Assembly (NCBI RefSeq): GCF_017498525.1
Contig: NZ_CP071796.1
Span: 3,162,001 to 3,226,000, forward strand
Direction: 5' to 3'
Length of the DNA: 64,000 nucleotides
DNA from: Ottowia testudinis
GTDB taxonomy: Bacteria > Pseudomonadota > Gammaproteobacteria > Burkholderiales > Burkholderiaceae_C
Shown here: piece after piece, positions 32,421 through 44,172 of the stretch
Numbering within the stretch: position 1 is the stretch's first letter
Layout of the letters: the number at the start of each line of letters is the position of its first letter
Notes under the pieces: model-generated
The model's input: only the letters and a program-made list of their open reading frames with translations
What the model was told of the DNA's origin: nothing
Database searches by the model: none
Position numbers and translations under genes: made by a program

Positions 32421-35078
32421 ATGACTTCATTCGCCAAAGAGACGCTCCCCATCAGTCTAGAAGAGGAGATGCGGCGAAGCTACCTGGATTACGCGATGAG
32501 CGTGATCGTGGGGCGCGCGCTCCCTGACGCCCGCGACGGCCTCAAGCCGGTGCACCGCCGGGTTCTCTTCTCCATGCACGAAGCCAACAACGTCTGGAAT
32601 CGTCCTTACGTGAAGTGCGCGCGCGTGGTTGGTGACGTGCTGGGGCGCTTCCACCCGCATGGCGATTCGGCCACCTACGAAGCCCTGGTGCGCATGGCGC
32701 AAGATTTCTCGATGCGCTATCCGCTCATCGACGGTCAGGGCAATTTCGGCTCAGTCGATGGTGACAGCGCCGCCGCCTATCGGTACACGGAGTGCCGACT
32801 GGAGAAGATCTCCAGCGAGATCCTGGCCGATATCGACAAGCAGACCGTCGACATGGTGCCCAACTACGACGGCAAGGAGCTGGAACCCACAGTCCTGCCG
32901 ACGCGGCTGCCGAATCTGCTGATCAATGGCTCGGGCGGCATTGCCGTGGGCATGGCCACCAACATCCCACCGCACAACCTGAATGAGGTGGTGGACGCCT
33001 GTCTGCACCTGCTGCACCACCCCGAGGCCAGCATAGACGAGCTGATGGAAATCGTGCCCGCACCCGACTTTCCCACGGGGGGCATCATTTACGGTGTACA
33101 GGGCGTCAAGGACGGCTACCGCACCGGGCGCGGCCGCGTGGTGATGCGCGCCAAGGTGCACTTCGAGGACATCGACAAGGGCCAGCGCCAAGCCATCATC
33201 GTTGACGAGCTGCCTTACCAAGTCAACAAGAAGACGCTGCAAGAGCGCATGGCCGAGCTGGTCCACGAAAAGAAGCTTGAAGGCATCAGTCACATCCAGG
33301 ACGAGTCCGACAAATCGGGCATGCGCCTGGTGGTCGAACTCAAGCGCGGCGAAGTGCCCGAGGTGGTGCTGAACAACCTGTACAAGCAGACCCAGTTGCA
33401 GGACACCTTCGGCGTCAACATGGTGGCGCTGATCGACGGCCAGCCCAAGCTGTGCAACCTGAAGGAGCTGGTTCAGGTGTTCTTGCAACACCGGCGAGAG
33501 GTGGTGACACGGCGCACGGTGTACGACCTGCGAAAAGCGCGCGACCGCGGCCATGTACTCGAAGGCCTGGCCGTCGCGCTGGCCAACATCGACGACTTCA
33601 TCCGCATCATCCGCGAGTCGCCCACGCCGCCTGTGGCCAAGGCCGAGTTAATGGCGCGCAGCTGGGACAGCGCGCTGGTGCGTGAGATGCTCACGCGCAC
33701 GCGCGAAGATGGCGTGACCATCAGCGCCGACGATTACCGGCCCGACGACCTGGATCGCGTCTATGGGCTGCAGCCCGACGGCCTGTACCGCCTGTCGGAC
33801 ACGCAGGCGCAGGAAATCCTCCAGATGCGCCTGCAGCGCCTGACGGGCCTGGAGCAAGACAAGATCGTCGCCGAATACAAGGAAGTCATGGCCGAGATCG
33901 AGGATTTGCTCGACATCCTGGCCAAGCCGGCGCGCGTGTCCTCCATCATCGGCGACGAGCTGACCGCGGTGAAAGCCGAGTTCGGCCAGACCAAGCAAGG
34001 CGCGCGCCGCTCCACCATCGAGCACAACGCGCAGGATCTGGCCACTGAAGATCTGATCACGCCCACCGACATGGTGGTCACGCTCAGCCACACCGGCTAC
34101 ATCAAGGCCCAGCCGCTGTCCGAATACCGCGCGCAAAAGCGCGGTGGGCGCGGCAAGCAGGCCACGGCGACCAAGGAAGACGACTGGATCGACCAGCTCT
34201 TCATCGCCAACACGCACGACTACATCCTGTGCTTTTCCAACCGTGGGCGCCTGTACTGGCTCAAGGTGTGGGAAGTGCCTTCGGGCTCGCGCGGTTCGCG
34301 CGGCCGGCCGATCGTCAACATGTTCCCGCTGCAAGAGGGCGAGAAGATCAACGTGATCCTGCCGCTGACCGGTGACAACCGCAGCTTTCCGGCCGACCGC
34401 TACATCTTCATGTCCACCGCGGGCGGCACCGTAAAGAAAACGGCGCTTGATGAGTTCAGCAACCCGCGCAAGATTGGCATCATCGCCATCAAGCTCGATG
34501 AAGGCGATCAGCTCATTGGCGCGGCCGTCACCGACGGTGCGCACGACGTGATGCTGTTCTCCGACGGCGGCAAGGCGGTGCGCTTCGACGAAAACGACGT
34601 GCGCGCGCTCGGCCGCGACACGCGCGGTGTGCGCGGCATGCAGCTGGAAGAAGGCCAGTCGGTCATCGCCATGCTGGTGGCCGACGCCGAGGCCAGCGAC
34701 GCCGGCATGGAACCTAATGCACGCAACAGCGTCCTAACCGCCACCGAAAACGGCTACGGAAAACGCACCCACATCACCGAATACACACGCCACGGCCGCG
34801 GCACCAAGGGCATGATCGCCATCCAGCAAAGCGAGCGCAACGGCAAAGTCGTCGCAGCGACCCTGGTCGGCGCTGAGGATGAGATCATGCTGATCACCGA
34901 CAAGGGCGTGCTGGTGCGCACCCGTGTCGCCGAAATCCGCGAGATGGGGCGCGCGACTCAAGGCGTCACCCTCATCGCCCTGGACGACGGCGCCCAGCTC
35001 AGCGGCCTGCAGCGCATCGTCGAAAACGATGCGCAAGAAGCCGCGCCCGATGAACCCTCGGAATCCCCAACGGAGTAA
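32421..35078 (+). CDS. gyrA: DNA gyrase subunit A
   Basis: A protein of 885 residues that, with GyrB, introduces negative supercoils. The N-terminal breakage-reunion domain has the catalytic tyrosine at the classical position (RYTEC, Tyr122), and the DNA-contact helix [20 protein letters not shown] with Ser83 and Glu87. The C-terminal beta-pinwheel has the GyrA box (QKRGGRGK). The tail is acidic. A candidate -10 TAAAAT lies at 32378-32383, but no clear -35 and no Shine-Dalgarno are seen. It diverges from ompA. Confidence 0.97.
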   Translation: MTSFAKETLPISLEEEMRRSYLDYAMSVIVGRALPDARDGLKPVHRRVLFSMHEANNVWNRPYVKCARVVGDVLGRFHPHGDSATYEALVRMAQDFSMRYPLIDGQGNFGSVDGDSAAAYRYTECRLEKISSEILADIDKQTVDMVPNYDGKELEPTVLPTRLPNLLINGSGGIAVGMATNIPPHNLNEVVDACLHLLHHPEASIDELMEIVPAPDFPTGGIIYGVQGVKDGYRTGRGRVVMRAKVHFEDIDKGQRQAIIVDELPYQVNKKTLQERMAELVHEKKLEGISHIQDESDKSGMRLVVELKRGEVPEVVLNNLYKQTQLQDTFGVNMVALIDGQPKLCNLKELVQVFLQHRREVVTRRTVYDLRKARDRGHVLEGLAVALANIDDFIRIIRESPTPPVAKAELMARSWDSALVREMLTRTREDGVTISADDYRPDDLDRVYGLQPDGLYRLSDTQAQEILQMRLQRLTGLEQDKIVAEYKEVMAEIEDLLDILAKPARVSSIIGDELTAVKAEFGQTKQGARRSTIEHNAQDLATEDLITPTDMVVTLSHTGYIKAQPLSEYRAQKRGGRGKQATATKEDDWIDQLFIANTHDYILCFSNRGRLYWLKVWEVPSGSRGSRGRPIVNMFPLQEGEKINVILPLTGDNRSFPADRYIFMSTAGGTVKKTALDEFSNPRKIGIIAIKLDEGDQLIGAAVTDGAHDVMLFSDGGKAVRFDENDVRALGRDTRGVRGMQLEEGQSVIAMLVADAEASDAGMEPNARNSVLTATENGYGKRTHITEYTRHGRGTKGMIAIQQSERNGKVVAATLVGAEDEIMLITDKGVLVRTRVAEIREMGRATQGVTLIALDDGAQLSGLQRIVENDAQEAAPDEPSESPTE

Positions 35079-35081
35079 CAC

Positions 35082-35657
35082 TTGAAAATCATGCTGAACC
35101 GGCTTCCTGCCGCTATAATTATGGTAGCTGCTTGCGCTTTATCCACAAGCGCTGTGGCCCAAAATGACTCAAAACGTGCGCTGGCGGCAAAGCTGGCGCA
35201 GATCCAGCTCAAGGCCGACGGCCCGGCGATGGCCGAACAGCTGACCGGCAGTGCGGTCCAGCCGATTCTGGCCAATTGGTCGCAAAGACTGGACGAAACC
35301 GTGCCACCGGCGCGCCAGAAGGAAGTGCGCGACAAGCTCGATGTCGAGCTGAAGAAGTTCGCCGAATCCACCCACAAGGCCATCGAAGCACAAGTCGGCA
35401 AATCGGCCGAAGCGGCGCTGGTGCCCGTCTTCATGGAAAAACTGAGCGAAGACGAGATGAAGACCATCATCACCTACCTCGAATCCCCGGTCAGCGCCAA
35501 GTTCCAATCGCTGGGACCTGACGCCACCAACGCCTGGGCCAAGCGCATCGTCGACGCCACCAAATCGTCGGTCGAAAGTGGCGTCAAGAGCTTTGACGCA
35601 GCGGCCGGCCGCATCGTCGGCACGGCTTCCGGCGGCGCCGCACCGGCGAAGAAGTAA
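35082..35657 (+). CDS. DUF2059 periplasmic protein
   Basis: A protein of 191 residues. A signal peptide (AAIIMVAACALSTSAVAQ) is followed by a helical DUF2059-type domain (QKEVRDKLDVELKKFAESTH, LSEDEMKTIITYLESPVSAK). I chose the TTG at 35082 because GGAG lies 8 bases upstream; the ATG three codons later is possible. The gene follows gyrA by three bases, so the two are one transcript. The signal-peptide region coincides with a copy of the dispersed palindromic repeat. Confidence 0.75.
   Translation: MKIMLNRLPAAIIMVAACALSTSAVAQNDSKRALAAKLAQIQLKADGPAMAEQLTGSAVQPILANWSQRLDETVPPARQKEVRDKLDVELKKFAESTHKAIEAQVGKSAEAALVPVFMEKLSEDEMKTIITYLESPVSAKFQSLGPDATNAWAKRIVDATKSSVESGVKSFDAAAGRIVGTASGGAAPAKK
35107..35175 (+). 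repeat. Dispersed palindromic repeat, copy inside the DUF2059 signal peptide
   Basis: The stretch contains TATGGTAGCTGCTTGCGCTT, ATCCACAAGCGCTG and CCCAAAATG. It shares the GTAGCTGCT-x-GCGCTT block and the AAGCGC arm with copies at 38.5, 48.0, 55.1 and 60.8 kb. The palindromic core is GCGCTT / AAGCGC. It encodes the hydrophobic core and cleavage region of the DUF2059 signal peptide. Confidence 0.7.
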
Positions 35658-35731
35658 AGTCTCGCGTTGCCTTGTCTACCCGCGCCGGCACCTGAGCCGG
35701 CGCGCTGCATTTTCCGTAGCTTATCCGCCGC

Positions 35732-36841
35732 ATGAGTTCGCCACCGCCCATCCAGTCCGAAGCCTTGGCCAAGCTGCGCGTGCAAATTGACCATTTGGAC
35801 GCCGAACTGCTGTCGCTGCTCAATCAGCGCGCACGGGTGGCCGAGGAAGTGGGCGAGCTTAAACGTCACGAAGGCACGCCTTTCTTTCGCCCCGACCGAG
35901 TCGCCCAAATCATCGCCAAGGTCCAGGCCAACAACCCTGGCCCGCTGCAGAACCAGCACGTGGCATCGATCTGGCGCGAGATCATGTCGGCCTGCTTGGC
36001 GCTCGAGGTACCGCAGCGCGTGGCGGTGCTGGGGCCGCAGGGAACCTTCTGCGAGCAAGCGGCGATCGAATTCTTCGGCAGCGCCGCCAATCTGATTTAT
36101 TGCAACAGCTTCGACGAGGTGTTTCACGCCACGGCGGCTGGCACCTCACAGTTCGGCGTCGTCGGCATGGAGAACTCCACCGAAGGCGTGGTGGCCCGTT
36201 CGTTTGACCTGTTCCTGCACTCGCCCGTGCACACCGTGGGCGAAGTCAGCTTGCTGGTGCGCCACAACCTGATGCGCCAGGTCAATTCGCTGGAGGGCAT
36301 CGAAGTGGTGCTGGCCCACCCGCAGGCACTGATGCAATGTCAGGGCTGGCTGTCGGAGCACCTGCCGCAGGCCGAGCGCCGCGCCGTATCCAGCAATGCC
36401 GAAGGCGCGCGGCTGGCAGCCACCAACCCCGCTTGGGCGGGACTGGCCAGCGAACGCGCGGCCGCGCAATTCGGTCTGCATATCGTGGCCCACGCCATTC
36501 AGGACGAGGCCTACAACCGCACCCGCTTTGCCGTCATCTGCCTGCCACAAACATTGGCCATGCCGGTAGCCACCGGGCGCGACTGCACCAGCCTCGTGGT
36601 GTCGGTGCCCAACAAGCCGGGTTCGGTGCACGACATGCTGACGCCGTTGAAAAAGCACGGCGTATCGATGACGCGCTTCGAGTCGCGTCCCGCCAAGTCA
36701 GGCAAATGGGAATACTATTTCTACATTGACCTGCAAGGCCACCCGAGCCAAGCCAACGTCGCCGCAGCCTTGTCTGAACTCCAGGCTTGCTGCGCCTTCT
36801 ACAAAATGCTTGGCGCCTACCCCCTCGGACAAGATGTTTGA
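35732..36841 (+). CDS. pheA: Chorismate mutase / prephenate dehydratase (P-protein)
   Basis: A bifunctional enzyme of 369 residues that turns chorismate into prephenate and then phenylpyruvate for phenylalanine synthesis. The chorismate mutase domain (~1-90) has LRVQIDHLDAELLSLLNQRA and RVAEEVGELK. The dehydratase domain (~95-275) has VAVLGPQGTFCEQAAIEFFG, GVVGMENSTEGVVARSFDLF and the catalytic YNRTRFAVI. The C-terminal ACT domain (~285-365; TSLVVSVPNKPGSVHDML, ESRPAKSGKWEYYFYIDLQG) binds phenylalanine for feedback inhibition. The stop overlaps tyrA by eight bases. Confidence 0.97.
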   Translation: MSSPPPIQSEALAKLRVQIDHLDAELLSLLNQRARVAEEVGELKRHEGTPFFRPDRVAQIIAKVQANNPGPLQNQHVASIWREIMSACLALEVPQRVAVLGPQGTFCEQAAIEFFGSAANLIYCNSFDEVFHATAAGTSQFGVVGMENSTEGVVARSFDLFLHSPVHTVGEVSLLVRHNLMRQVNSLEGIEVVLAHPQALMQCQGWLSEHLPQAERRAVSSNAEGARLAATNPAWAGLASERAAAQFGLHIVAHAIQDEAYNRTRFAVICLPQTLAMPVATGRDCTSLVVSVPNKPGSVHDMLTPLKKHGVSMTRFESRPAKSGKWEYYFYIDLQGHPSQANVAAALSELQACCAFYKMLGAYPLGQDV

Positions 36842-37706
36842 ACAACTCGGACTGATCGGCTGCGGCCTGATGGGCGGGTCTTTCGCGCTGGCGCTCAAGC
36901 GCGCAGGACTGGTGCGCCGCGTGGTCGGCTACAGCAAATCGCCCTCCACCACCGAACGCGCCCGCCAGTTGGGCGTGATCGACATAGAGGCGCCGTCGGC
37001 GCTTTTGGCGGTTTCGGGCGCGGACCTGGTATTGCTGGCCGTGCCAGTGGCTGCGATCGAGTCGACCTTGAAAGCCATCCGGCATCTGATAGATCCGAAC
37101 ATGCTGATCATGGATGTCGGCTCAAGCAAGCGTGACGTGGTGGATGCCGCGCGCCGTGTCCTTAAGCAGGATGTCGGCGTCTTTGTGCCCTGTCACCCCA
37201 TCGCGGGCCGCGAAGTCTCCGGGGTGGACAATGCCGACGCTGGTCTGTACGGCGGACGTCAAATCATCCTGACCCCCATCGATCGCACCCTGACCACCAA
37301 GCTCGACAAGGCGCGCGCCCTCTGGCAAGCCCTGGGGTGCGAAGTGATCGAGATGTCGCCCGAAGCGCACGACGCCGCGTTTGCCGCCGTCAGTCACCTG
37401 CCGCACTTGGTGGCGTTCGCGCTCATGAACAGCATCACTGGCCAGGCGGACGGGCAGAGCTACCTGTCGATGGCAGGGCCCGGCTTCAGGGATTTCAGCC
37501 GCATTGCCGCCAGCGACCCGCAAATGTGGCGCGACGTCCTCATCGCCAACCGCGAGGAGATCGGACGCCAGGTTGAGCATTTCCACCGGGCACTTGAGGA
37601 ATTGCAGCACCTCATCGCCACTGGGCAGACCGACGAGCTAGAGCGCCTGATCAACCGTGCCAGCCATGCCCGCGCCAACTGGCGCGTGTCGCCGAGCGCG
37701 CGCTGA
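36834..37706 (+). CDS. tyrA: Prephenate dehydrogenase
   Basis: An NAD-dependent enzyme of 290 residues in tyrosine synthesis. The N-terminal Rossmann motif GLIGCGLMGGSFALALKRAG is intact; further motifs are MDVGSSKRDVV, CHPIAGREVSGVDNADAGLY and HDAAFAAVSHLPHLVAFAL. There is no ACT domain. I chose the ATG at 36834, which overlaps the pheA stop. In many betaproteobacteria serC and hisC flank pheA; neither is present here. Confidence 0.95.
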   Translation: MFEQLGLIGCGLMGGSFALALKRAGLVRRVVGYSKSPSTTERARQLGVIDIEAPSALLAVSGADLVLLAVPVAAIESTLKAIRHLIDPNMLIMDVGSSKRDVVDAARRVLKQDVGVFVPCHPIAGREVSGVDNADAGLYGGRQIILTPIDRTLTTKLDKARALWQALGCEVIEMSPEAHDAAFAAVSHLPHLVAFALMNSITGQADGQSYLSMAGPGFRDFSRIAASDPQMWRDVLIANREEIGRQVEHFHRALEELQHLIATGQTDELERLINRASHARANWRVSPSAR

Positions 37707-37724
37707 CACCGCCGTCGCTCGTCC

Positions 37725-39731
37725 ATGTTCGACACCGCGTTTCTTGACATTCCCGCGCTGCGTGCCGTGTCTGGCAGCGTGCGCCTGCCGGGCTCCAAGA
37801 GCATCTCCAACCGCGTGTTGCTGCTGGCGGCACTGTGCGGGGGGCAAACCACCGTCCTTGACCTGTTGGACTCTGACGACACGCGTGTCATGCTGCAGGC
37901 GCTGCGCCAACTGGGTTGCGGCGTCACCGTCGAAGGCTCGACGGCGATCATCGACGGATTGGGCGGCCGCGCGCTCCAGCCGCAAGCCGAGTTGTTTCTC
38001 GGCAACGCAGGCACCGCGATGCGGCCGCTCACCGCCGCGCTCGCGGTGCTGGGGGGCGACTACCGCTTGAGCGGCATCCCGCGCATGCACGAGCGGCCCA
38101 TCGGTGATCTGGTCGACGCGCTGCGGGCGCTGGGCTGCAGCGTGCGGTATCTGGGCCAGGATGGCTACCCGCCACTGCACATCGGCCAGCCGCATCTCCA
38201 GCTTGATCGGCCGATCCCCGTGCGCGGCAACGTCTCCAGCCAGTTCCTCACCGCGCTGCTGATGGCGCTGCCGCTGGCTGCAAGCGAGCAGGACGTGGTG
38301 ATAGAGGTGGTGGGCGAGCTGATCTCCAAGCCCTATATTGAGATCACGCTGCAGTTGCTGGCGCGCTTTGGCGTCAGCGTGCAGCGCGACGGCTGGGCCC
38401 GCTTTGTCATCCCTGCTGGCAGCCGCTACCACTCACCGGGCCAAATCCACGTCGAGGCGGACGCCTCGTCTGCTAGCTATTTTATAGCTGCTGGCGCTTT
38501 ATCAGCAAGCGGAAATGGCCAAAGCGGCTTAAAAATAGAAGGCGTGGGCGAGGCCTCCATTCAGGGTGACATCCGCTTTGTCGATGCGGCCCGCCTCATG
38601 GGCGCTCAGGTCGAAAGCGGCCCCAACTGGCTGCGCGTGACGCGGGGCGCCTGGCCGCTGAAAGCCGTTGACCTCGACTGCAACCACATTCCCGACGCCG
38701 CCATGACCCTGGCCGTCATGGCCTTGTACGCCGATGGCCCGACCACGCTGCGCAACATTGCGTCGTGGCGCGTCAAGGAAACCGACCGCATCGCCGCCAT
38801 GGCGACCGAACTGCGCAAGCTGGGCGCCACGGTGCAAGAAGGTGCCGATGAAATCCGCATCGCTCCGCCCAAAGACGCGCGGGCGTGGCGGGCAGCCTCG
38901 CTGCACACCTACGACGACCATCGCATGGCGATGTGCGGCTCGCTGGCGGCCTTCAACCCCGCTGGCCTGCCGGTACGCATCGAAGACCCGAAATGCGTCG
39001 CCAAGACTTTTCCCGACTACTTCGAGACGTTGTTTGCCCTCGCCGAACCGGCCGCGCCCGTGCCGGTGATCTGCATCGACGGCCCCACGGCGTCCGGCAA
39101 GGGCACGCTTGCCAGCGAAGTGGCGCGTCGTTTGGGCTATCACTACCTCGACTCTGGCTCCCTGTATCGGCTCACCGGCCTGGCCGCACGGCGCGCAGGG
39201 CTGGCGCTTGAAAATCCGGACGAGGCACGGCTCAGCGCCTTGGCACGGCAGTTGCCTGTCGGTTTTGCCGGTGGCCACATTCTGTTGGGCCAAGAAGACG
39301 TCGGCGAGGCCATCCGCACCGAAGCCGCTGGCATGGACGCATCGCGCGTTTCAGCGTTGCCAGGCGTGCGTCAAGCGCTCTTGGAATTGCAGCGCAGCTG
39401 CGCCCGGCTGCCGGGTCTGGTGGCCGATGGCCGTGACATGGGGACGGTGATATTTCCGCATGCCCTGCTCAAGGTGTACCTGACGGCCGGCTCCGCGCAG
39501 CGCGCCGAGAGGCGCCATAAGCAATTGATTTCGAAGGGTATTCCTGCTAAACTTGACGGTCTTCGCGCTGACTTGGAAGCGCGCGATGCGCGGGATCAAA
39601 ACCGCGTCGCGTCACCCCTTGAACCCGCGCAAGATGCGCTGCTACTGGACAACACGCACCTGACGATTGAAGACTCGGTCGATCAGGTGCTCCGCTGGTG
39701 GCAGGAGAGGCAGCCGTTTCGCCCGTCCTGA
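37725..39731 (+). CDS. aroA-cmk: Fused EPSP synthase and cytidylate kinase
   Basis: A bifunctional protein of 668 residues. Residues ~1-440 are 3-phosphoshikimate 1-carboxyvinyltransferase (AroA, shikimate pathway): [40 protein letters not shown], and the C-terminal [19 protein letters not shown]. Residues ~446-668 are cytidylate kinase (Cmk; CMP and dCMP to diphosphates): Walker A in [20 protein letters not shown], then [22 protein letters not shown] and [20 protein letters not shown]. The fusion is characteristic of Comamonadaceae-type genomes. Between the conserved DASSASYF and IQGDIRF the loop is about five residues longer than in E. coli as I recall it, and this is where a copy of the dispersed repeat lies. 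Confidence 0.95.
   Translation: MFDTAFLDIPALRAVSGSVRLPGSKSISNRVLLLAALCGGQTTVLDLLDSDDTRVMLQALRQLGCGVTVEGSTAIIDGLGGRALQPQAELFLGNAGTAMRPLTAALAVLGGDYRLSGIPRMHERPIGDLVDALRALGCSVRYLGQDGYPPLHIGQPHLQLDRPIPVRGNVSSQFLTALLMALPLAASEQDVVIEVVGELISKPYIEITLQLLARFGVSVQRDGWARFVIPAGSRYHSPGQIHVEADASSASYFIAAGALSASGNGQSGLKIEGVGEASIQGDIRFVDAARLMGAQVESGPNWLRVTRGAWPLKAVDLDCNHIPDAAMTLAVMALYADGPTTLRNIASWRVKETDRIAAMATELRKLGATVQEGADEIRIAPPKDARAWRAASLHTYDDHRMAMCGSLAAFNPAGLPVRIEDPKCVAKTFPDYFETLFALAEPAAPVPVICIDGPTASGKGTLASEVARRLGYHYLDSGSLYRLTGLAARRAGLALENPDEARLSALARQLPVGFAGGHILLGQEDVGEAIRTEAAGMDASRVSALPGVRQALLELQRSCARLPGLVADGRDMGTVIFPHALLKVYLTAGSAQRAERRHKQLISKGIPAKLDGLRADLEARDARDQNRVASPLEPAQDALLLDNTHLTIEDSVDQVLRWWQERQPFRPS
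38469..38536 (+). repeat. Dispersed palindromic repeat, in-frame copy inside aroA
   Basis: The copy contains CTAGCTATTTTATAGCTGCT, GGCGCTTTATCAGCAAGCGG and a GGCCAAAGCGGCTTAAAAAT tail. It is AT-richer than the rest of aroA and is read in frame as residues ~249-270 ([20 protein letters not shown]). The first half lies over residues conserved in EPSP synthases, the second half over a variable loop. It matches the intergenic copies at 48.0, 55.1 and 60.8 kb. Confidence 0.7.
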
Positions 39732-39753
39732 CGGTCGTGCGCGCCCCGCACAC

Positions 39754-39778
39754 CCAGTCAAGACCAGGTCCTGACTGG
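39754..39778 (+). other. Hairpin between aroA-cmk and rpsA
   Basis: CCAGTCA and TGACTGG form a 7-base-pair stem around 11 bases in the 207-base gap before rpsA. It is not followed by a T-run, so it is not a classical terminator. It may belong to the rpsA leader, where S1 autoregulation is known in other bacteria. Confidence 0.4.
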
Positions 39779-39938
39779 CTTTAGGCCCAGTTGACTTCCC
39801 GCCGCGCGTCCAAGCGCACCGAGTCGATTGGTTTTCAACCTTCAACCGCGGATCGTCCGCAACCCAAGCCTCCACGCCAGTCTTTGAAGCGAACGCAATC
39901 CCGCCTTCGCAAACCTGCGCGCGGACAAGGAACCCTTC

Positions 39939-41618
<1,680 letters not shown>

Positions 41619-41749
41619 GACCCCATCCCAAAGCGCCTGCGGCGCCTCCCCTCAAGGGGCGCACTCCAGTGGCCGGGTCAATCCCGCTCCACGGGTGCCC
41701 TCGGAACGGGTCAGGCGCTGGGGTGCGCTCAGGGTGGTTGAACGCACGC

Positions 41750-42058
41750 ATGACCCGCTCCGATCTTGTCGAACTTCTGGCGCAGCGCTTCGGCCAGCTC
41801 ACGCAACGCGACGCCGACGCGGCTGTGAAAACCGTGCTCGACGCCATGAGCGATGCGTTGGTGCGCGGGCACCGCATCGAAATTCGTGGCTTCGGCAGCT
41901 TTTCGATCAATCGTCGCCCGCCGCGCATGGGCCGCAATCCCCGCACCGGCGAGAGCGTGCAGATTCCGGAACGGCGTGTGCCCCACTTCAAGCCGGGCAA
42001 GGCACTGCGCGAAGCCGTGGGCGCACAACCCGTCCACGAGCCATCAGCCACGGATTGA
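41750..42058 (+). CDS. ihfB: Integration host factor subunit beta
   Basis: A protein of 102 residues that pairs with IHF-alpha and bends DNA sharply. The sequence [20 protein letters not shown], the beta-arm [20 protein letters not shown] and [20 protein letters not shown] are typical. I chose the ATG at 41750 because it gives the family start; an open frame upstream is non-conserved. It stands in the usual rpsA-ihfB order. Confidence 0.95.
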   Translation: MTRSDLVELLAQRFGQLTQRDADAAVKTVLDAMSDALVRGHRIEIRGFGSFSINRRPPRMGRNPRTGESVQIPERRVPHFKPGKALREAVGAQPVHEPSATD

Positions 42059-42101
42059 GGTGGCGCGCCGCTAGAATCTTCTTCAAGACCGAAGAAGACA
42101 C

Positions 42102-42401
42102 ATGACCAAGCTCACTCGGCTGCTGACGTGGATACTGAAGGCGGCCGTTTTTTTTGCCCTGTTCGCTTTCGCGCTGAACAACCAGCAGGACGCCACTGTG
42201 CATCTGCTTTTCGGCCACCAGTGGCGCGCGCCGATGATGCTCATTGTGCTGGCGGCTTTCGCACTCGGCCTCGTGGTGGGCGTGCTGGGCATGCTGCCGG
42301 GTTGGTGGTCACGCCGCAACGCCCGCGCCAGTGCGCCGCCCGCCCGCTCGGATCTGGCCCCGCTGGACGACACGTTGACCGCCCCGCCGCATGGAGTTTG
42401 A
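42102..42401 (+). CDS. lapA: LapA-family inner membrane protein (LPS assembly)
   Basis: A protein of 99 residues with two membrane segments (LKAAVFFALFAFALNNQQDA and MLIVLAAFALGLVVGVLGML) and a short cytoplasmic tail. LapA works with LapB in control of LPS synthesis through LpxC turnover. The gene lies in the conserved ihfB-lapA-lapB order and its end overlaps lapB by 11 bases. The ATG is preceded by AAGA only. Confidence 0.88.
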   Translation: MTKLTRLLTWILKAAVFFALFAFALNNQQDATVHLLFGHQWRAPMMLIVLAAFALGLVVGVLGMLPGWWSRRNARASAPPARSDLAPLDDTLTAPPHGV

Positions 42402-43551
42402 TCTCAGCTGGATACTGCTCGGACTGCCGGTCGCGTTTGCGCTCGGCTGGATCGCTTCCCGTCTCGATTTGCGCCAGCTGCGCATTGAAAATCGTCAAGC
42501 GCCCAAAGCTTACTTCAAGGGTCTCAACTACCTGCTGAATGAACAGCAGGACCAAGCGATCGATGCCTTCATCGAGGCGGTTCAAAAAGACCCGGACACG
42601 TCGGAGCTGCACTTTGCCCTGGGCAACCTGTTTCGCCGGCGCGGCGAATACGAACGCGCCGTGCGCGTGCACGAACACCTGCTCTCGCGCGCCGACCTGA
42701 GCCAGAAAGACCGCGACCGAGCGCAGCACGCATTGGCACAGGATTTTTTGAAAGCCGGCCTGCTTGATCGTGCCGAGGATGCGTTGCGCAAACTCGATGG
42801 CACCCGCTATCAGGAACAGGCTTGGCTCACCCTGCTGTCCTTGCATGAGCGTGCGCGCGACTGGGCGCAAGCGGCTGCGATCGCGGGCCGGCTGCAGACC
42901 GCGGGTCAGGCTGATTTCAGCGCTCGTCAGGCCCATTACCTTTGCGAGCAGGCGGCCGATGCACTGAACAAGAAGCACGATCCGTCCAAGGCACGTCAGC
43001 TGTTGCAACAGGCCATTGACCAATCGCCAGGCGCCGCGCGGCCGCGCATCCAGCTGGCAGGCTTGTTGGCGGGGCACGACGATTGGCATGGCGCCTTCGA
43101 GCAACTTGCCAAGCTTGAACACCACGCACCGCAAGCCATGCCTTTGGTGGCCAGCGAGTTGGTGCGCATCGGCCACGCCAGCGGCCAGCTCGCCCGGGGA
43201 CGGCAGTTGCTGGAGCGCAGCTACGCACTCACGCCGGCGGTTGATGTCGCCGACGCGCTGGTGCAGGCCGATGTCTCCGCGGGCGTTCCGCTGTCCGAGG
43301 CCCGTGAAGGCTATGTGCGCCACATGACGCAGGAGCCGTCCCTGATCGCCGCCGGGCGCTGGCTCAGCCATGAGCCTTTCGCGAAGGAGGGCGCGCACCC
43401 GGCGGTGCAGCGGTCGATCGAACACGCCGCGCGCCCGTTGGCGCGCTACCGCTGCGCGGCCTGTGGCTTCGAGGCGCAAGGCTATTTCTGGCAATGTCCG
43501 GGCTGCCAAGCCTGGGAGAGCTTTCCACCGCGCCGTATCGAAGAACTGTGA
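42391..43551 (+). CDS. lapB: LPS assembly protein LapB
   Basis: A protein of 386 residues. It has an N-terminal membrane anchor (SWILLGLPVAFALGWIAS), then TPR repeats (~65-330; AYFKGLNYLLNEQQDQAIDA, LHFALGNLFRRRGEYERAVR), and a C-terminal rubredoxin-type metal site: CAACGF and CPGCQAW. LapB is the adaptor that presents LpxC to FtsH. The metal site with both CxxC pairs is intact. Confidence 0.94.
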   Translation: MEFDLSWILLGLPVAFALGWIASRLDLRQLRIENRQAPKAYFKGLNYLLNEQQDQAIDAFIEAVQKDPDTSELHFALGNLFRRRGEYERAVRVHEHLLSRADLSQKDRDRAQHALAQDFLKAGLLDRAEDALRKLDGTRYQEQAWLTLLSLHERARDWAQAAAIAGRLQTAGQADFSARQAHYLCEQAADALNKKHDPSKARQLLQQAIDQSPGAARPRIQLAGLLAGHDDWHGAFEQLAKLEHHAPQAMPLVASELVRIGHASGQLARGRQLLERSYALTPAVDVADALVQADVSAGVPLSEAREGYVRHMTQEPSLIAAGRWLSHEPFAKEGAHPAVQRSIEHAARPLARYRCAACGFEAQGYFWQCPGCQAWESFPPRRIEEL

Positions 43552-43653
43552 TACGTTGTGTCGGACGTCAACGCAGCCGCTGCCTCGGCCGTTGAGCGCA
43601 ATGCCCGCCGGCGGTATCAGCCGGCATTTCCCACGCCATCAGGAGCGTTCACC

Positions 43654-44124
43654 ATGTTCAAGAAACTTCTCGTGTTGCTCAGCCTGTTCTATGCCGCACT
43701 CTCGTTCGCGGCGGTCGACGTCAACACCGGCTCCGCGGCCGATCTCGACAGCGTCAAGGGCGTGGGCCCAGGCATTTCCAAGCGCATCATCGACGAGCGC
43801 GCCAAGGGCCAGTTCAAGGACTGGAACGACTTCATCACCCGCGTCAAGGGTGTGGGCGACAAGAACGCCGCCAAGTTCTCGGCCAGCGGCATGACGGTGA
43901 ACGGCGCCGCCTACTCTGGCGCACCGGCCAAGCCTGCCAAGGAAACCAAAGCCAAGAAGGACAAGGCCGCCGCCACACCGGCCGCGCCCGCCACTGGCGC
44001 CGCGCCCGCTGCCGCTGGCACCACCACCACGATCCCACCGATTGCCACCAAACCGGCCGCACCGGCCGTGCCCGCAACGCCCGCGGCTCCTGCCAAGCCC
44101 ACCGCACCAGCAGTCAAGCAATAA
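43654..44124 (+). CDS. ComEA-like helix-hairpin-helix DNA-binding protein
   Basis: A protein of 156 residues. A signal peptide (MFKKLLVLLSLFYAALSFA) is followed by a double helix-hairpin-helix domain (~20-85; VDVNTGSAADLDSVKGVGPG, KRIIDERAKGQFKDWNDFIT, RVKGVGDKNAAKF). The C-terminal half is low-complexity Ala/Pro/Lys. ComEA binds incoming DNA in the periplasm during natural transformation. The long Ala/Pro/Lys tail is unusual for it. I chose the ATG at 43654, with AGGAG at 43641-43645. Confidence 0.85.
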   Translation: MFKKLLVLLSLFYAALSFAAVDVNTGSAADLDSVKGVGPGISKRIIDERAKGQFKDWNDFITRVKGVGDKNAAKFSASGMTVNGAAYSGAPAKPAKETKAKKDKAAATPAAPATGAAPAAAGTTTTIPPIATKPAAPAVPATPAAPAKPTAPAVKQ

Positions 44125-44172
44125 AGTACACGCTGCGCTTTAGCGGGCCGAGCGGTCAGCGAAAGCAACGAA

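Noticed and set aside
39520-39560. AT-rich stretch in the cmk part as another repeat copy
   Set aside because: It encodes a conserved Cmk segment and lacks the palindromic core.
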